Shown here piece after piece: positions 7,993 through 12,788 of a stretch of DNA of 64,000 bases. Every line of letters begins with the position of its first letter. Positions within the stretch are counted from its first letter, which is position 1. The DNA is taken from NCBI RefSeq assembly GCF_025860405.1, contig NZ_CP063788.1:1-64000 (forward strand), written 5' to 3'. The notes below the pieces were generated by a model. It searched no databases. It was not told where the DNA came from and saw nothing but the letters and a program-made list of their open reading frames with translations. Both the position numbers and the translations under genes were made by a program. The stretch is from Tolypothrix sp. PCC 7712 (GTDB taxonomy: Bacteria; Cyanobacteriota; Cyanobacteriia; Cyanobacteriales; Nostocaceae).

Positions 7993-8090
7993 CAGGAGTG
8001 AAGGGACTTGAACCCCTACAAATCGTTCGCGTAGAGTCTCCCGAAGGGAGACTCTACGCGAACGATGCCCATCCATTAGGCGACACTCCC
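7993..8090 (-). pseudogene. Arg-like tRNA whose anticodon arm is replaced by a 45-bp palindrome
   Basis: The acceptor (GGGAGTG/CACTCCT), D-arm (GCCTAATGGATGGGC) and T-arm (TTCAAGT loop) form a normal tRNA body, and the D-arm resembles tRNA-Arg(UCU)-type sequences. Where the 17-nt anticodon arm should be, there is a perfect 21-bp inverted repeat with a 3-nt loop (8022-8066). No anticodon loop remains, so the transcript cannot decode as a normal tRNA. The insert resembles the small palindromic dispersed repeats common in Nostoc genomes. Confidence 0.7.
8022..8066. repeat. Perfect 45-bp palindromic element inside a tRNA
   Basis: The left arm (8022-8042) and right arm (8046-8066) are perfect 21-base complements around GAA. 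The arms contain TTCGCGTAGAG and its complement, like known palindromic intergenic repeats of filamentous cyanobacteria. It replaces, rather than simply adds to, the anticodon arm. Confidence 0.85.
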
Positions 8091-8099
8091 ATAAGTTGG

Positions 8100-8172
8100 T
8101 AGCCCCGGCAGGAATTGAACCCGCGACTTCCTCTTTGTAAGAGAGGCACTCTACCAATTGAGTTACAGGGCT
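8100..8172 (-). tRNA. trnV-UAC: tRNA-Val(UAC)
   Basis: Acceptor AGCCCTG/CGGGGCT (one G-T pair), anticodon stem CCTCT/AGAGG with loop CTTACAA (anticodon TAC), canonical D-arm, T-loop TTCAATT. Confidence 0.9.
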
Positions 8173-8177
8173 AAGAA

Positions 8178-8272
8178 AGCGAGTGATGGGACTCGTTCGT
8201 GCAGCGTTCTCGAAGAGTACCCATACGCTCTCGTGTGGCGCACTCAGATGCTAGCCACTACATCACACCCGC
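8178..8272 (-). pseudogene. Gly(GCC)-like tRNA with a small repeat inserted in the T-loop
   Basis: The acceptor stem GCGGGTG/CACTCGC and T-stem ATGGG/CCCAT are intact, but the T-loop is 29 nt instead of 7. The extra 22-24 nt (containing TTCGAGAACGC) resemble a small dispersed repeat placed inside an original TTCGAGT loop. The anticodon arm is also weakened; by position the anticodon reads GCC, but base 33 is not T and two stem pairs are lost. It is most likely a dead glycine tRNA. Confidence 0.6.
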
Positions 8273-8295
8273 ATTCAAGAACCTATAAGGTTCAG

Positions 8296-8367
8296 AGCGA
8301 TCAACGAGATTTGAACTCGTGTCTCCTGGTTGGAAGCCAAGGGTGTTTACCACTACACCATGATCGC
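8296..8367 (-). tRNA. trnG-UCC: tRNA-Gly(UCC)
   Basis: Acceptor GCGATCA/TGATCGC, anticodon stem CTTGG/CCAGG with loop CTTCCAA (anticodon TCC), D-arm GGTGTAGTGGTAAACACC, T-loop TTCAAAT. Confidence 0.92.
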
Positions 8368-8375
8368 GTTAGTTA

Positions 8376-8449
8376 AGCTGGTGACAGGAGTTGAACCCGC
8401 AACCTACTGATTACAAGTCAGTTGCTCTGCCACATTGAGCTACACCAGC
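8376..8449 (-). tRNA. trnT-UGU: tRNA-Thr(UGU)
   Basis: Acceptor GCTGGTG/CACCAGC, anticodon stem ACTGA/TCAGT with loop CTTGTAA (anticodon TGT), T-loop TTCAACT. All arms pair. Confidence 0.92.
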
Positions 8450-8452
8450 AAA

Positions 8453-8535
8453 AGTAGACGGCGAGGGCGGGGCTTGAACCCAGATTAAGAATTGACCACA
8501 CCTTTGTGTTACCAGTTACACTACATCTGTATACT
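8453..8535 (-). tRNA. Degenerate tRNA-like element, possibly Thr(GGU)
   Basis: A good D-arm (GTGT-ACAC) and T-loop TTCAAGC are present. The best anticodon arm (AAGGT/ATTCT, one mismatch) has loop GTGGTCA, which would give GGT. The acceptor ends (AGTATAC with GTCTACT) pair six of seven, but about nine extra bases separate the T-arm from the acceptor. Function is doubtful. Confidence 0.4.
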
Positions 8536-8537
8536 GG

Positions 8538-8611
8538 ACGCGGGGGTAAGAGTTGCACTCACCGTTTGCAGCTTATGAGACTGCCGAGCCGAAGAATGCT
8601 CTATCCCCGCA
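8538..8611 (-). tRNA. tRNA with CAU anticodon (elongator Met or Ile2)
   Basis: Acceptor TGCGGGG/CCCCGCG, anticodon stem GCAGT/GCTGC with loop CTCATAA (anticodon CAT). The anticodon stem lacks the three G-C pairs of initiators. The discriminator base is followed by an encoded CCA (8535-8537 on the minus strand). Elongator methionine and lysidine-modified isoleucine tRNA cannot be told apart by eye. Confidence 0.8.
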
Positions 8612-8685
8612 TACCCCTGACAGGAATCAAACCTGCAACAAACCCGGTTTAAGCGGGCCACGTCTGCCAATTGCGTCACAGGGGT
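8612..8685 (-). tRNA. tRNA with UAA (Leu) anticodon but class I body
   Basis: Acceptor ACCCCTG/CAGGGGT and anticodon stem GCCCG/CGGGT with loop CTTAAAC read TAA. Unlike normal leucine tRNAs it has only a five-base variable loop, and it lacks the group I intron usual in cyanobacterial tRNA-Leu(UAA). Charging with leucine is therefore uncertain. Confidence 0.75.
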
Positions 8686-8694
8686 AAAATTTGG

Positions 8695-8733
8695 TGGGCG
8701 CTACAGGAGTTGAACCTGTGTCAGCCTGATTAA
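8695..8733 (-). pseudogene. tRNA-Lys(CUU), 3' half (split by IS701)
   Basis: This is the 3' half of a lysine tRNA: anticodon-stem strand TCAGG, T-arm with TTCAACT loop, and acceptor strand AGCGCCC. The IS701 element enters exactly in the anticodon loop. The missing half lies at 10127-10159. The TTAA at 8730-8733 is one copy of the target duplication. Confidence 0.85.
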
Positions 8734-10122
8734 CCCTCTTTTGTCACTCTAGGCAGAGGAAAAGTAGAAATCAGGGTGAATCAGGGATATAAAAATTGAA
8801 CTGGTGAGGCTATAAATAATAGATTGAAGTTTAAAAAAACCCAAAGCTAATTGAGGAATAGGAAAAACCGTTAACCAGGGATATATCAGATTAAATAAAG
8901 TAAAAGGTTGAATAATCAAACGAAGATTGTTAAGAATGTTCTTCCAGCCATTTCCATTATCCCACCAAGGATGTGAAACAAATTTTGACTCTCGTTGTGA
9001 TGGAGACTGAAACAGTTGCTCCGAATGCAGACTAACCATTAAATAAGCACTGCAAATAATTTCCCACCATCGCTCAATATCTGGGTAGTGAGTCAGGCGA
9101 AAATCTGACCAACCTAATTCATTCTTACTTTGTTTTAACCCGTACTCGACCCAAGTTCTTAAACCGTAAAAATTTCCAACTTCTCTTGGCGTAATGTCTG
9201 GATATTTACTCATCACATACCAAGTAGTGTTATCAGGCAAATTTTCTGGATCTGTAGTAATTTGCCAATATCTAAGTTCTCCACGTTTTCCCGGAATAAT
9301 TTCTCTAATAAATCGATTTTCCCGACTCAAGTCAGAGAATACCCTTTGAAACTTCTGCCACTTTAAATATTGAATATGTTGTCGTGGAAGTATTTCTACA
9401 TAATGATTTGACCGAATCGCTACTATATAGTTCAAGTTTAGTTCATCTAATACAGATATGAAATTCTTACCACTCTCTCCATATAAGCTATCTGCAAGTA
9501 CTAAGTTGAATTTAAAACCCATTGATTGTAGCTTTTTTATCAGTATTGCTGCTATTTCTGGTTTAGTGCGGTACTTATCTCCTGCCTGTAATCTTTCCCT
9601 GGGTTTATACACTTCAAACAGTAATGGAAATGTCATCCCACAGAAAACACCATATACTGTCACTGCCACAATTCCATTATCTGTTTTTCCCAAATTTCCT
9701 ATATACTGCCGTTTCACATAATCTGTCTTGCTCCCTTTCTTTTTATCCCCTGTCTCATCAATAATTAAAATGATTGGTCTACCTTTTAGCACTTGTAAAA
9801 TTAACTCTAACCTTAAGGTTCTTAACTTTTCTATATCCCAAGGTGATGTAGTTAGAAAATGATGCAACCCTTGCTGGTTATCTAATCCTACGATTTTTGC
9901 TATTTCTGGCAATGTTTTACGTTTTAGATCAGAAATGCAGCCTACATGGAGATATTTAAAAGCCTCGAAACTCCTAACATCTGGAAACAGACTTTTATAC
10001 CACTGGCAATATTCGTCCACAAATTTGACTGTTGGTGCGGCTGGACGGGGCTGTACCATGCTCTGTGTCTTGGTTCTAGCATTTTTACCTTATTATACTA
10101 CTGCCAGAGTGACAAAACAGGG
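8734..10122 (-). mobile_element. IS701-family insertion sequence, copy 1 (1,389 bp)
   Basis: The ends are imperfect inverted repeats of about 23 bp (CCCTcTTTTGTCACTCTaGG against CCCTgTTTTGTCACTCTgG). A 4-bp TTAA duplication flanks it (8730-8733 and 10123-10126), fitting the YTAR target rule of IS701. It carries one transposase gene and splits tRNA-Lys(CUU). An equally long copy lies at 49577-50965. Confidence 0.93.
8749..10059 (-). CDS. IS701-family transposase, copy 1
   Basis: A 436-residue DDE transposase that fills the element. Catalytic acidic residues are visible in IIDETGDKKKG (first Asp), LVLADSLYGESG (second Asp) and the later WVEYGLKQSKNELGWSDFRL segment (Glu), which is the IS701 arrangement. 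It has the same protein sequence as the copy at 49640-50950, so both are probably active or recently moved. Transcription runs in the same direction as the tRNA array, so read-through from the array promoter could reach it. Confidence 0.93.
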   Translation of the reverse strand: MVQPRPAAPTVKFVDEYCQWYKSLFPDVRSFEAFKYLHVGCISDLKRKTLPEIAKIVGLDNQQGLHHFLTTSPWDIEKLRTLRLELILQVLKGRPIILIIDETGDKKKGSKTDYVKRQYIGNLGKTDNGIVAVTVYGVFCGMTFPLLFEVYKPRERLQAGDKYRTKPEIAAILIKKLQSMGFKFNLVLADSLYGESGKNFISVLDELNLNYIVAIRSNHYVEILPRQHIQYLKWQKFQRVFSDLSRENRFIREIIPGKRGELRYWQITTDPENLPDNTTWYVMSKYPDITPREVGNFYGLRTWVEYGLKQSKNELGWSDFRLTHYPDIERWWEIICSAYLMVSLHSEQLFQSPSQRESKFVSHPWWDNGNGWKNILNNLRLIIQPFTLFNLIYPWLTVFPIPQLALGFFKLQSIIYSLTSSIFISLIHPDFYFSSA

Positions 10123-10126
10123 TTAA

Positions 10127-10159
10127 GAGTCAGGAGCATAACCGTTCTGCCAAACGCCC
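10127..10159 (-). pseudogene. tRNA-Lys(CUU), 5' half (split by IS701)
   Basis: This is the 5' acceptor strand GGGCGTT, D-arm and first anticodon-stem strand (CCTGA). Joined to 8695-8733 through a single TTAA it gives loop CTCTTAA, anticodon CTT, with a complete acceptor stem. The gene is inactivated by the insertion. Confidence 0.85.
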
Positions 10160-10167
10160 ATATTTGA

Positions 10168-10240
10168 TGGGTCGTCAGAGACTCGAACTCTGATCACTCC
10201 GCTTAAAAGGCGGGAACTCTAGCCATTGAGCTAACGACCC
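10168..10240 (-). tRNA. trnK-UUU: tRNA-Lys(UUU)
   Basis: Acceptor GGGTCGT/ACGACCC, anticodon loop CTTTTAA (anticodon TTT), canonical D-arm GCTCAATGGCTAGAGT, T-loop TTCGAGT. One mismatch lies at the top of the anticodon stem. Confidence 0.9.
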
Positions 10241-10245
10241 ATGAA

Positions 10246-10319
10246 TCCGAGTGGTAGGATTTGAACCTACGACCGCCTGTTCCCAAAACAGGAGTGCTGC
10301 CAAGCTACACCACACCCGG
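10246..10319 (-). tRNA. trnP-UGG: tRNA-Pro(UGG)
   Basis: Acceptor CCGGGTG/CACTCGG, anticodon stem CCTGT/ACAGG with loop TTTGGGA (anticodon TGG), T-loop TTCAAAT. Confidence 0.92.
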
Positions 10320-10325
10320 ATAATA

Positions 10326-10398
10326 CTGCCCTGCCAGGATTTGAACCTGAAATCTCCTCGTTCAAAGCGAGGGATGTTGCCAGTTACACCACAGGGCA
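10326..10398 (-). tRNA. trnQ-UUG: tRNA-Gln(UUG)
   Basis: Acceptor TGCCCTG/CAGGGCA with U1-A72 and discriminator G, anticodon stem CCTCG/CGAGG with loop CTTTGAA (anticodon TTG). The U1-A72 pair and G73 are typical for glutamine. Confidence 0.92.
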
Positions 10399-10406
10399 AT
10401 AATTGG

Positions 10407-10481
10407 CTGCCGAGGTTGGAGTTGAACCAACATCTCTATGATTCAGAGACGAGCGCGACTTTCCCAGTCGTCCACTCGGCA
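10407..10481 (-). tRNA. Degenerate tRNA, Gln-like acceptor, anticodon unclear
   Basis: Acceptor TGCCGAG/CTCGGCA (U1-A72, G73) and a perfect T-arm are present. The only strong anticodon hairpin (TCTCT/AGAGA, loop GAATCAT) is displaced, leaving a long D-side linker and a one-base variable loop, and base 33 is not T. CTG (Gln) can be read nearby but without a paired stem. It is probably a relic. Confidence 0.55.
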
Positions 10482-10486
10482 ATGAA

Positions 10487-10562
<76 letters not shown>

Positions 10563-10571
10563 ATGTGCCAG

Positions 10572-10646
10572 TCCCCCAGATCCGGATTGAACGGATGACC
10601 TCCTATTTTTCAAACAGGCGCTATTACCAACTGAGCTACCAGGGGG
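10572..10646 (-). tRNA. trnF-GAA: tRNA-Phe(GAA)
   Basis: Acceptor CCCCCTG/CTGGGGG (one mismatch), anticodon loop TTGAAAA (anticodon GAA) in CCTGT/ATAGG, D-arm GCTCAGTTGGTAATAGC, T-loop TTCAATC. Confidence 0.85.
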
Positions 10647-10651
10647 TAAGG

Positions 10652-10725
10652 CGAGAACGGAAGGACTTGAACCAACACTAATCAGTTTCGTAGACTGATG
10701 TGTTATCCAGTTACACCACGTTCTC
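10652..10725 (-). tRNA. trnR-ACG: tRNA-Arg(ACG)
   Basis: Acceptor GAGAACG/CGTTCTC, anticodon stem TCAGT/ACTGA with loop CTACGAA (anticodon ACG, presumably inosine-modified), T-loop TTCAAGT. Confidence 0.92.
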
Positions 10726-10731
10726 ATAAGG

Positions 10732-10812
10732 CGGAGAGCAGTGGACTCGAACCACAGATGCAATCCCATCTGTTTAGCAAACAGCGCCGATCGCCTGATC
10801 GATTTACTCTCC
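10732..10812 (-). tRNA. trnS-GCU: tRNA-Ser(GCU)
   Basis: Acceptor GGAGAGT/GCTCTCC, anticodon loop TTGCTAA (anticodon GCT) and a long variable arm of the serine type, T-loop TTCGAGT. Confidence 0.88.
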
Positions 10813-10820
10813 ATTGTTGG

Positions 10821-10902
10821 TAGGTCGGGCAGGAGTCGAAAGAGCAACGCAAGAAGCGACTGTTTTACAGACAGTTGCCCACGCTGATAGGCGAGCCGAC
10901 CT
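10821..10902 (-). tRNA. trnY-GUA: tRNA-Tyr(GUA)
   Basis: Acceptor AGGTCGG/CCGACCT, anticodon stem ACTGT/ACAGT with loop CTGTAAA (anticodon GTA), and the long variable arm of bacterial tyrosine tRNAs. Confidence 0.9.
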
Positions 10903-10916
10903 ATGAAAGATTTGGC

Positions 10917-10988
10917 AGTGCAGACGGGACTCGAACCCGTTAATCACACGCTTGAAAGACGTGTCGCTCGACCACTTCGCTTCTGCAC
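10917..10988 (-). tRNA. trnE-UUC: tRNA-Glu(UUC)
   Basis: Acceptor GTGCAGA/TCTGCAC, anticodon loop CTTTCAA (anticodon TTC) in CACGT/GCGTG, T-loop TTCGAGT. Confidence 0.9.
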
Positions 10989-10994
10989 CATCAA

Positions 10995-11065
10995 CGCACA
11001 GACAAGGATTTGAACCCAGAACAACAGTTTTGGAGACTGTGGTGTTGCCATTACACCATCTGTGC
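10995..11065 (-). tRNA. trnW-CCA: tRNA-Trp(CCA)
   Basis: Acceptor GCACAGA/TCTGTGC, anticodon stem ACAGT/ACTGT with loop CTCCAAA (anticodon CCA), discriminator G, T-loop TTCAAAT. Confidence 0.92.
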
Positions 11066-11071
11066 ATTTGG

Positions 11072-11143
11072 TCGCAGCGATGGGAGTTGAACCCACATTG
11101 ACCAAGTTATGAGCTTGGGGCTTTGCCGTTAAGCTACACTGCA
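11072..11143 (-). tRNA. tRNA with CAU anticodon (elongator Met or Ile2), second copy
   Basis: Acceptor TGCAGTG/CGCTGCG with two G-T pairs, anticodon stem CCAAG/CTTGG with loop CTCATAA, T-loop TTCAACT. It differs throughout from the other CAU tRNA at 8538-8611, so the pair may be one Met and one Ile2. Confidence 0.85.
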
Positions 11144-11151
11144 ATATTTCG

Positions 11152-11226
11152 AGTCCAGGGTGGGATTTCAACCCACGAAGCAGTCGGTGTTGCAAGCCGA
11201 TGCCTTAAACACTTGGCGACCTGGAC
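11152..11226 (-). tRNA. trnC-GCA: tRNA-Cys(GCA)
   Basis: Acceptor GTCCAGG/CCTGGAC, a D-arm of the cyanobacterial Cys type (GCCAAGTGTTTAAGGC), anticodon GCA in TCGGC/ACCGA. The T-loop reads TTGAAAT instead of TTCAAAT, so modification or function may be affected. Confidence 0.78.
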
Positions 11227-11233
11227 AATTTGG

Positions 11234-11307
11234 AAGCCTTGACGGGAGTTGCACCCGCTTCTCCGTGCTTGAGAGGCACAGCGACTTGTCTATTTGTCCA
11301 CAAGGCT
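11234..11307 (-). tRNA. tRNA-Glu(CUC)
   Basis: Acceptor AGCCTTG/CAAGGCT and anticodon loop CTCTCAA in GTGC/GCAC give CTC. The T-loop is TGCAACT, not TTCAACT. Cyanobacteria normally read both Glu codons with UUC, so this is a redundant, perhaps specialised or decaying tRNA. Confidence 0.7.
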
Positions 11308-11310
11308 ACA

Positions 11311-11386
11311 CGGGGATGATGGGATTTGAACCCACGTTCTTTCGCTCGACAGGCGACTGCTTTAAACCGGACTAAGCTACACCCCC
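11311..11386 (-). tRNA. trnD-GUC: tRNA-Asp(GUC), first member of the array
   Basis: Acceptor GGGGGTG/CATCCCC, anticodon stem TCGC/GCGA with loop CTGTCGA (anticodon GTC), T-loop TTCAAAT. It is the promoter-proximal tRNA, about 80 nt after the expected transcription start. Confidence 0.88.
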
Positions 11387-11452
11387 ACGTTAGGTGGCAA
11401 TTATTCAGTTTTCAAGGTTCAGAAGTGTTTGCTCTGTGCCTTTTTGAGAGGT

Positions 11453-11469
11453 TGTAGTGCTTCACTACA
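11453..11469. promoter_or_regulatory. Palindrome at the start of the tRNA array transcript
   Basis: A perfect inverted repeat TGTAGTG-CTT-CACTACA lies at the predicted transcription start of the array. The half-site ACTACA recurs twice more around the promoter (about 11475-11480 and 11509-11513), so a repressor could bind a multi-site operator here. The minus-strand leader also contains AACCTTGAAAACTG, which resembles the end of bacterial 16S-23S rRNA spacers. Confidence 0.5.
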
Positions 11470-11472
11470 TTC

Positions 11473-11501
11473 ATACTACATATTGTAATACAATGTGTCA
11501 A
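11473..11501 (-). promoter_or_regulatory. Strong sigma-70-type promoter of the tRNA array
   Basis: On the minus strand TTGACA (11501-11496) is followed after exactly 17 bp by TAGTAT (11478-11473). The -35 is a perfect consensus match, the spacing is ideal, and the -10 differs from TATAAT at two positions. It sits between the HNH gene and the first tRNA, so the tRNA genes can be transcribed independently of the HNH gene. Confidence 0.72.
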
Positions 11502-11586
11502 GGGCGTACTACAAAGTTTTTTGAGAAGTAAGAGGGCAAGGATTGCTTAATGGCTGTATTGCCCTCTATGGCTAGGGTTGAGCAAT

Positions 11587-12123
11587 TTACTCAGCTTCAG
11601 TCAGGCGTTGTGCGTTCCAGAACTGCTCTGCAAATGCAACTGCTGGGTGAATTGGCGCTTTGGGCTTGCTTTTGAGTACCATTCCAGCTTCGTGGGGTAG
11701 GCGATCGCTCTTTGTGGAGTTGCATTTTTCACACGCTGTTACAACGTTGTCCCAAGTATGCTGTCCACCCTTGGAGCGAGGGATTACATGGTCAAGCGTT
11801 AGATGCTTGGTGCTACCGCAGTATTGGCAGGTGTGGTTATCTCGCTTGAGTACTTCACGCCGATTCACGGGGGGTACTTTCCAGTGCCGTTCGGGATTAC
11901 CAATGGTTAAGCGGATGTGTTCAGGCACTTGTAGTACGACATTAGGAGAACGCACTTTCCACTGCTTTGTAGTACCAAAATTCAACGTTTCTGCTTGACC
12001 TGTGACTAACAGCGCGATCGCTCGTTTGATGTTGATGCGTGCTAGTGGTAAGTAGTTTTTAGAGAACACCACAACTGAATTTTGTAATATGTGTGGTTGC
12101 CTAAAAGGTGGTTGAGCTTCCAT
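11587..12123 (-). CDS. HNH endonuclease upstream of the tRNA array
   Basis: A 178-residue protein with a C-terminal HNH nuclease domain. The zinc-binding CxxC pairs (CQYCG and CEKC) and the catalytic LDHVIPRSKGG and NVVTACEKCN segments are all intact. The N-terminal half (VVVFSKNYLPLARINIKRAIALLVTGQAE) is the common N-terminal module of cyanobacterial HNH proteins of this size. The ATG at 12123 has AGGAG eight bases upstream; a GTG nine bases earlier is less likely. It precedes the tRNA array in the same direction, separated by the array promoter. The target is unknown; possible roles are mobile-element homing, host defence or DNA processing. A terminator-like hairpin just upstream suggests attenuation. 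Confidence 0.88.
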   Translation of the reverse strand: MEAQPPFRQPHILQNSVVVFSKNYLPLARINIKRAIALLVTGQAETLNFGTTKQWKVRSPNVVLQVPEHIRLTIGNPERHWKVPPVNRREVLKRDNHTCQYCGSTKHLTLDHVIPRSKGGQHTWDNVVTACEKCNSTKSDRLPHEAGMVLKSKPKAPIHPAVAFAEQFWNAQRLTEAE

Positions 12124-12134
12124 GTGATTCACTC

Positions 12135-12177
12135 CTAAAAAAATAACCCCCGCCTCTGGATGAAAAGAAGCGGGGGT
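12135..12177 (-). terminator. Intrinsic terminator/attenuator immediately before the HNH gene
   Basis: On the minus strand a GC-rich stem (ACCCCCGC with GCGGGGGT) is followed by TTA and seven T, and the T-run runs straight into the AGGAG ribosome site of the HNH gene. It either ends transcription from upstream or acts as an attenuator for HNH expression. Confidence 0.65.
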
Positions 12178-12218
12178 CAGGTCATCGATACTTTTTGCCC
12201 TATGTTGGTGCTAGACAT
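12177..12218 (-). other. Possible 13-codon leader peptide upstream of the HNH attenuator
   Basis: A short frame (MSSTNIGQKVSMT then stop) has GGGAGG five bases before its ATG and ends at the foot of the terminator hairpin, the arrangement of a transcription-attenuation leader. However, the same bases also encode, in another frame, the tail of the small gene interrupted by IS4, so the leader may be fortuitous. Confidence 0.3.
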
Positions 12219-12323
12219 CTGCACCTCCCGCTTCAATACTGTTCGGTTAAGGAAAAAGAGGGGGTCAGATCAAGAAAAATTTGTTCGCGTATTTATTGCG
12301 AGAACAATAAAAAGTTGAGAGAC

Positions 12324-12716
12324 TTACTTTTTCTCTTTGAGACTGTTGTATAAGTCAGCCCAGTTTTGTCGGAGAGAATCAATACATGATTGTAAGTAAT
12401 CAACCTGAGTCCTTCGAGCAACCGAGAGAACCGCATCAATGTGAGCAGGACTTCCAGCTTTCCCTAAATGCTTGTATTTGGTTAACTTACCTGGTTGAGA
12501 AGTAGGGAAAATTGCTTGAGAAGCGTGTAACTTGTAGTACCAATAAACCCCTTGTTTACCGCGTGCTTGGTAACGGGAAACAGAACAACCAGGAGGCGCA
12601 ATTTCCCCCACCGCTTTAATTTGTTGAATCATCAGATGCAAAGTCGCAATCGCCTGTTGCAACAGTTCCGCTCTGGCAATGAGATCATCTTCTTTTGTGG
12701 ACATGATCAATAACAT
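12324..12716 (-). CDS. Passenger gene of the IS4-family element, copy 1 (130 aa)
   Basis: This 130-residue basic protein is not a recognised family. It starts with a helical segment (EDDLIARAELLQQAIATLHLMIQQIKAVG). A conserved-looking middle follows with aromatic/basic residues (GCSVSRYQARGKQGVYWYYKLHASQAIF) and GKLTKYKHLGKAGSPAHIDAV, then a helical C-terminus. The middle resembles short proteins often found beside transposases, where a Y-x-YY-K segment may contact DNA, but no function is known. The sequence is the same in the second IS4 copy. It is divergent from the transposase; in this copy IS66 lies in the shared promoter region. It could be an accessory transposition factor or a regulator. 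Confidence 0.7.
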   Translation of the reverse strand: MLLIMSTKEDDLIARAELLQQAIATLHLMIQQIKAVGEIAPPGCSVSRYQARGKQGVYWYYKLHASQAIFPTSQPGKLTKYKHLGKAGSPAHIDAVLSVARRTQVDYLQSCIDSLRQNWADLYNSLKEKK

Positions 12717-12788
12717 TTATATGTTCTCGAAATGTGTTCGAGAACTAAGTAACATTTAATATATTATGACCATTAGACTAAAATTCTA

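Noticed and set aside
8612..8685. Group I intron in tRNA-Leu(UAA)
   Set aside because: The anticodon loop is uninterrupted and no intron-like structure is present.
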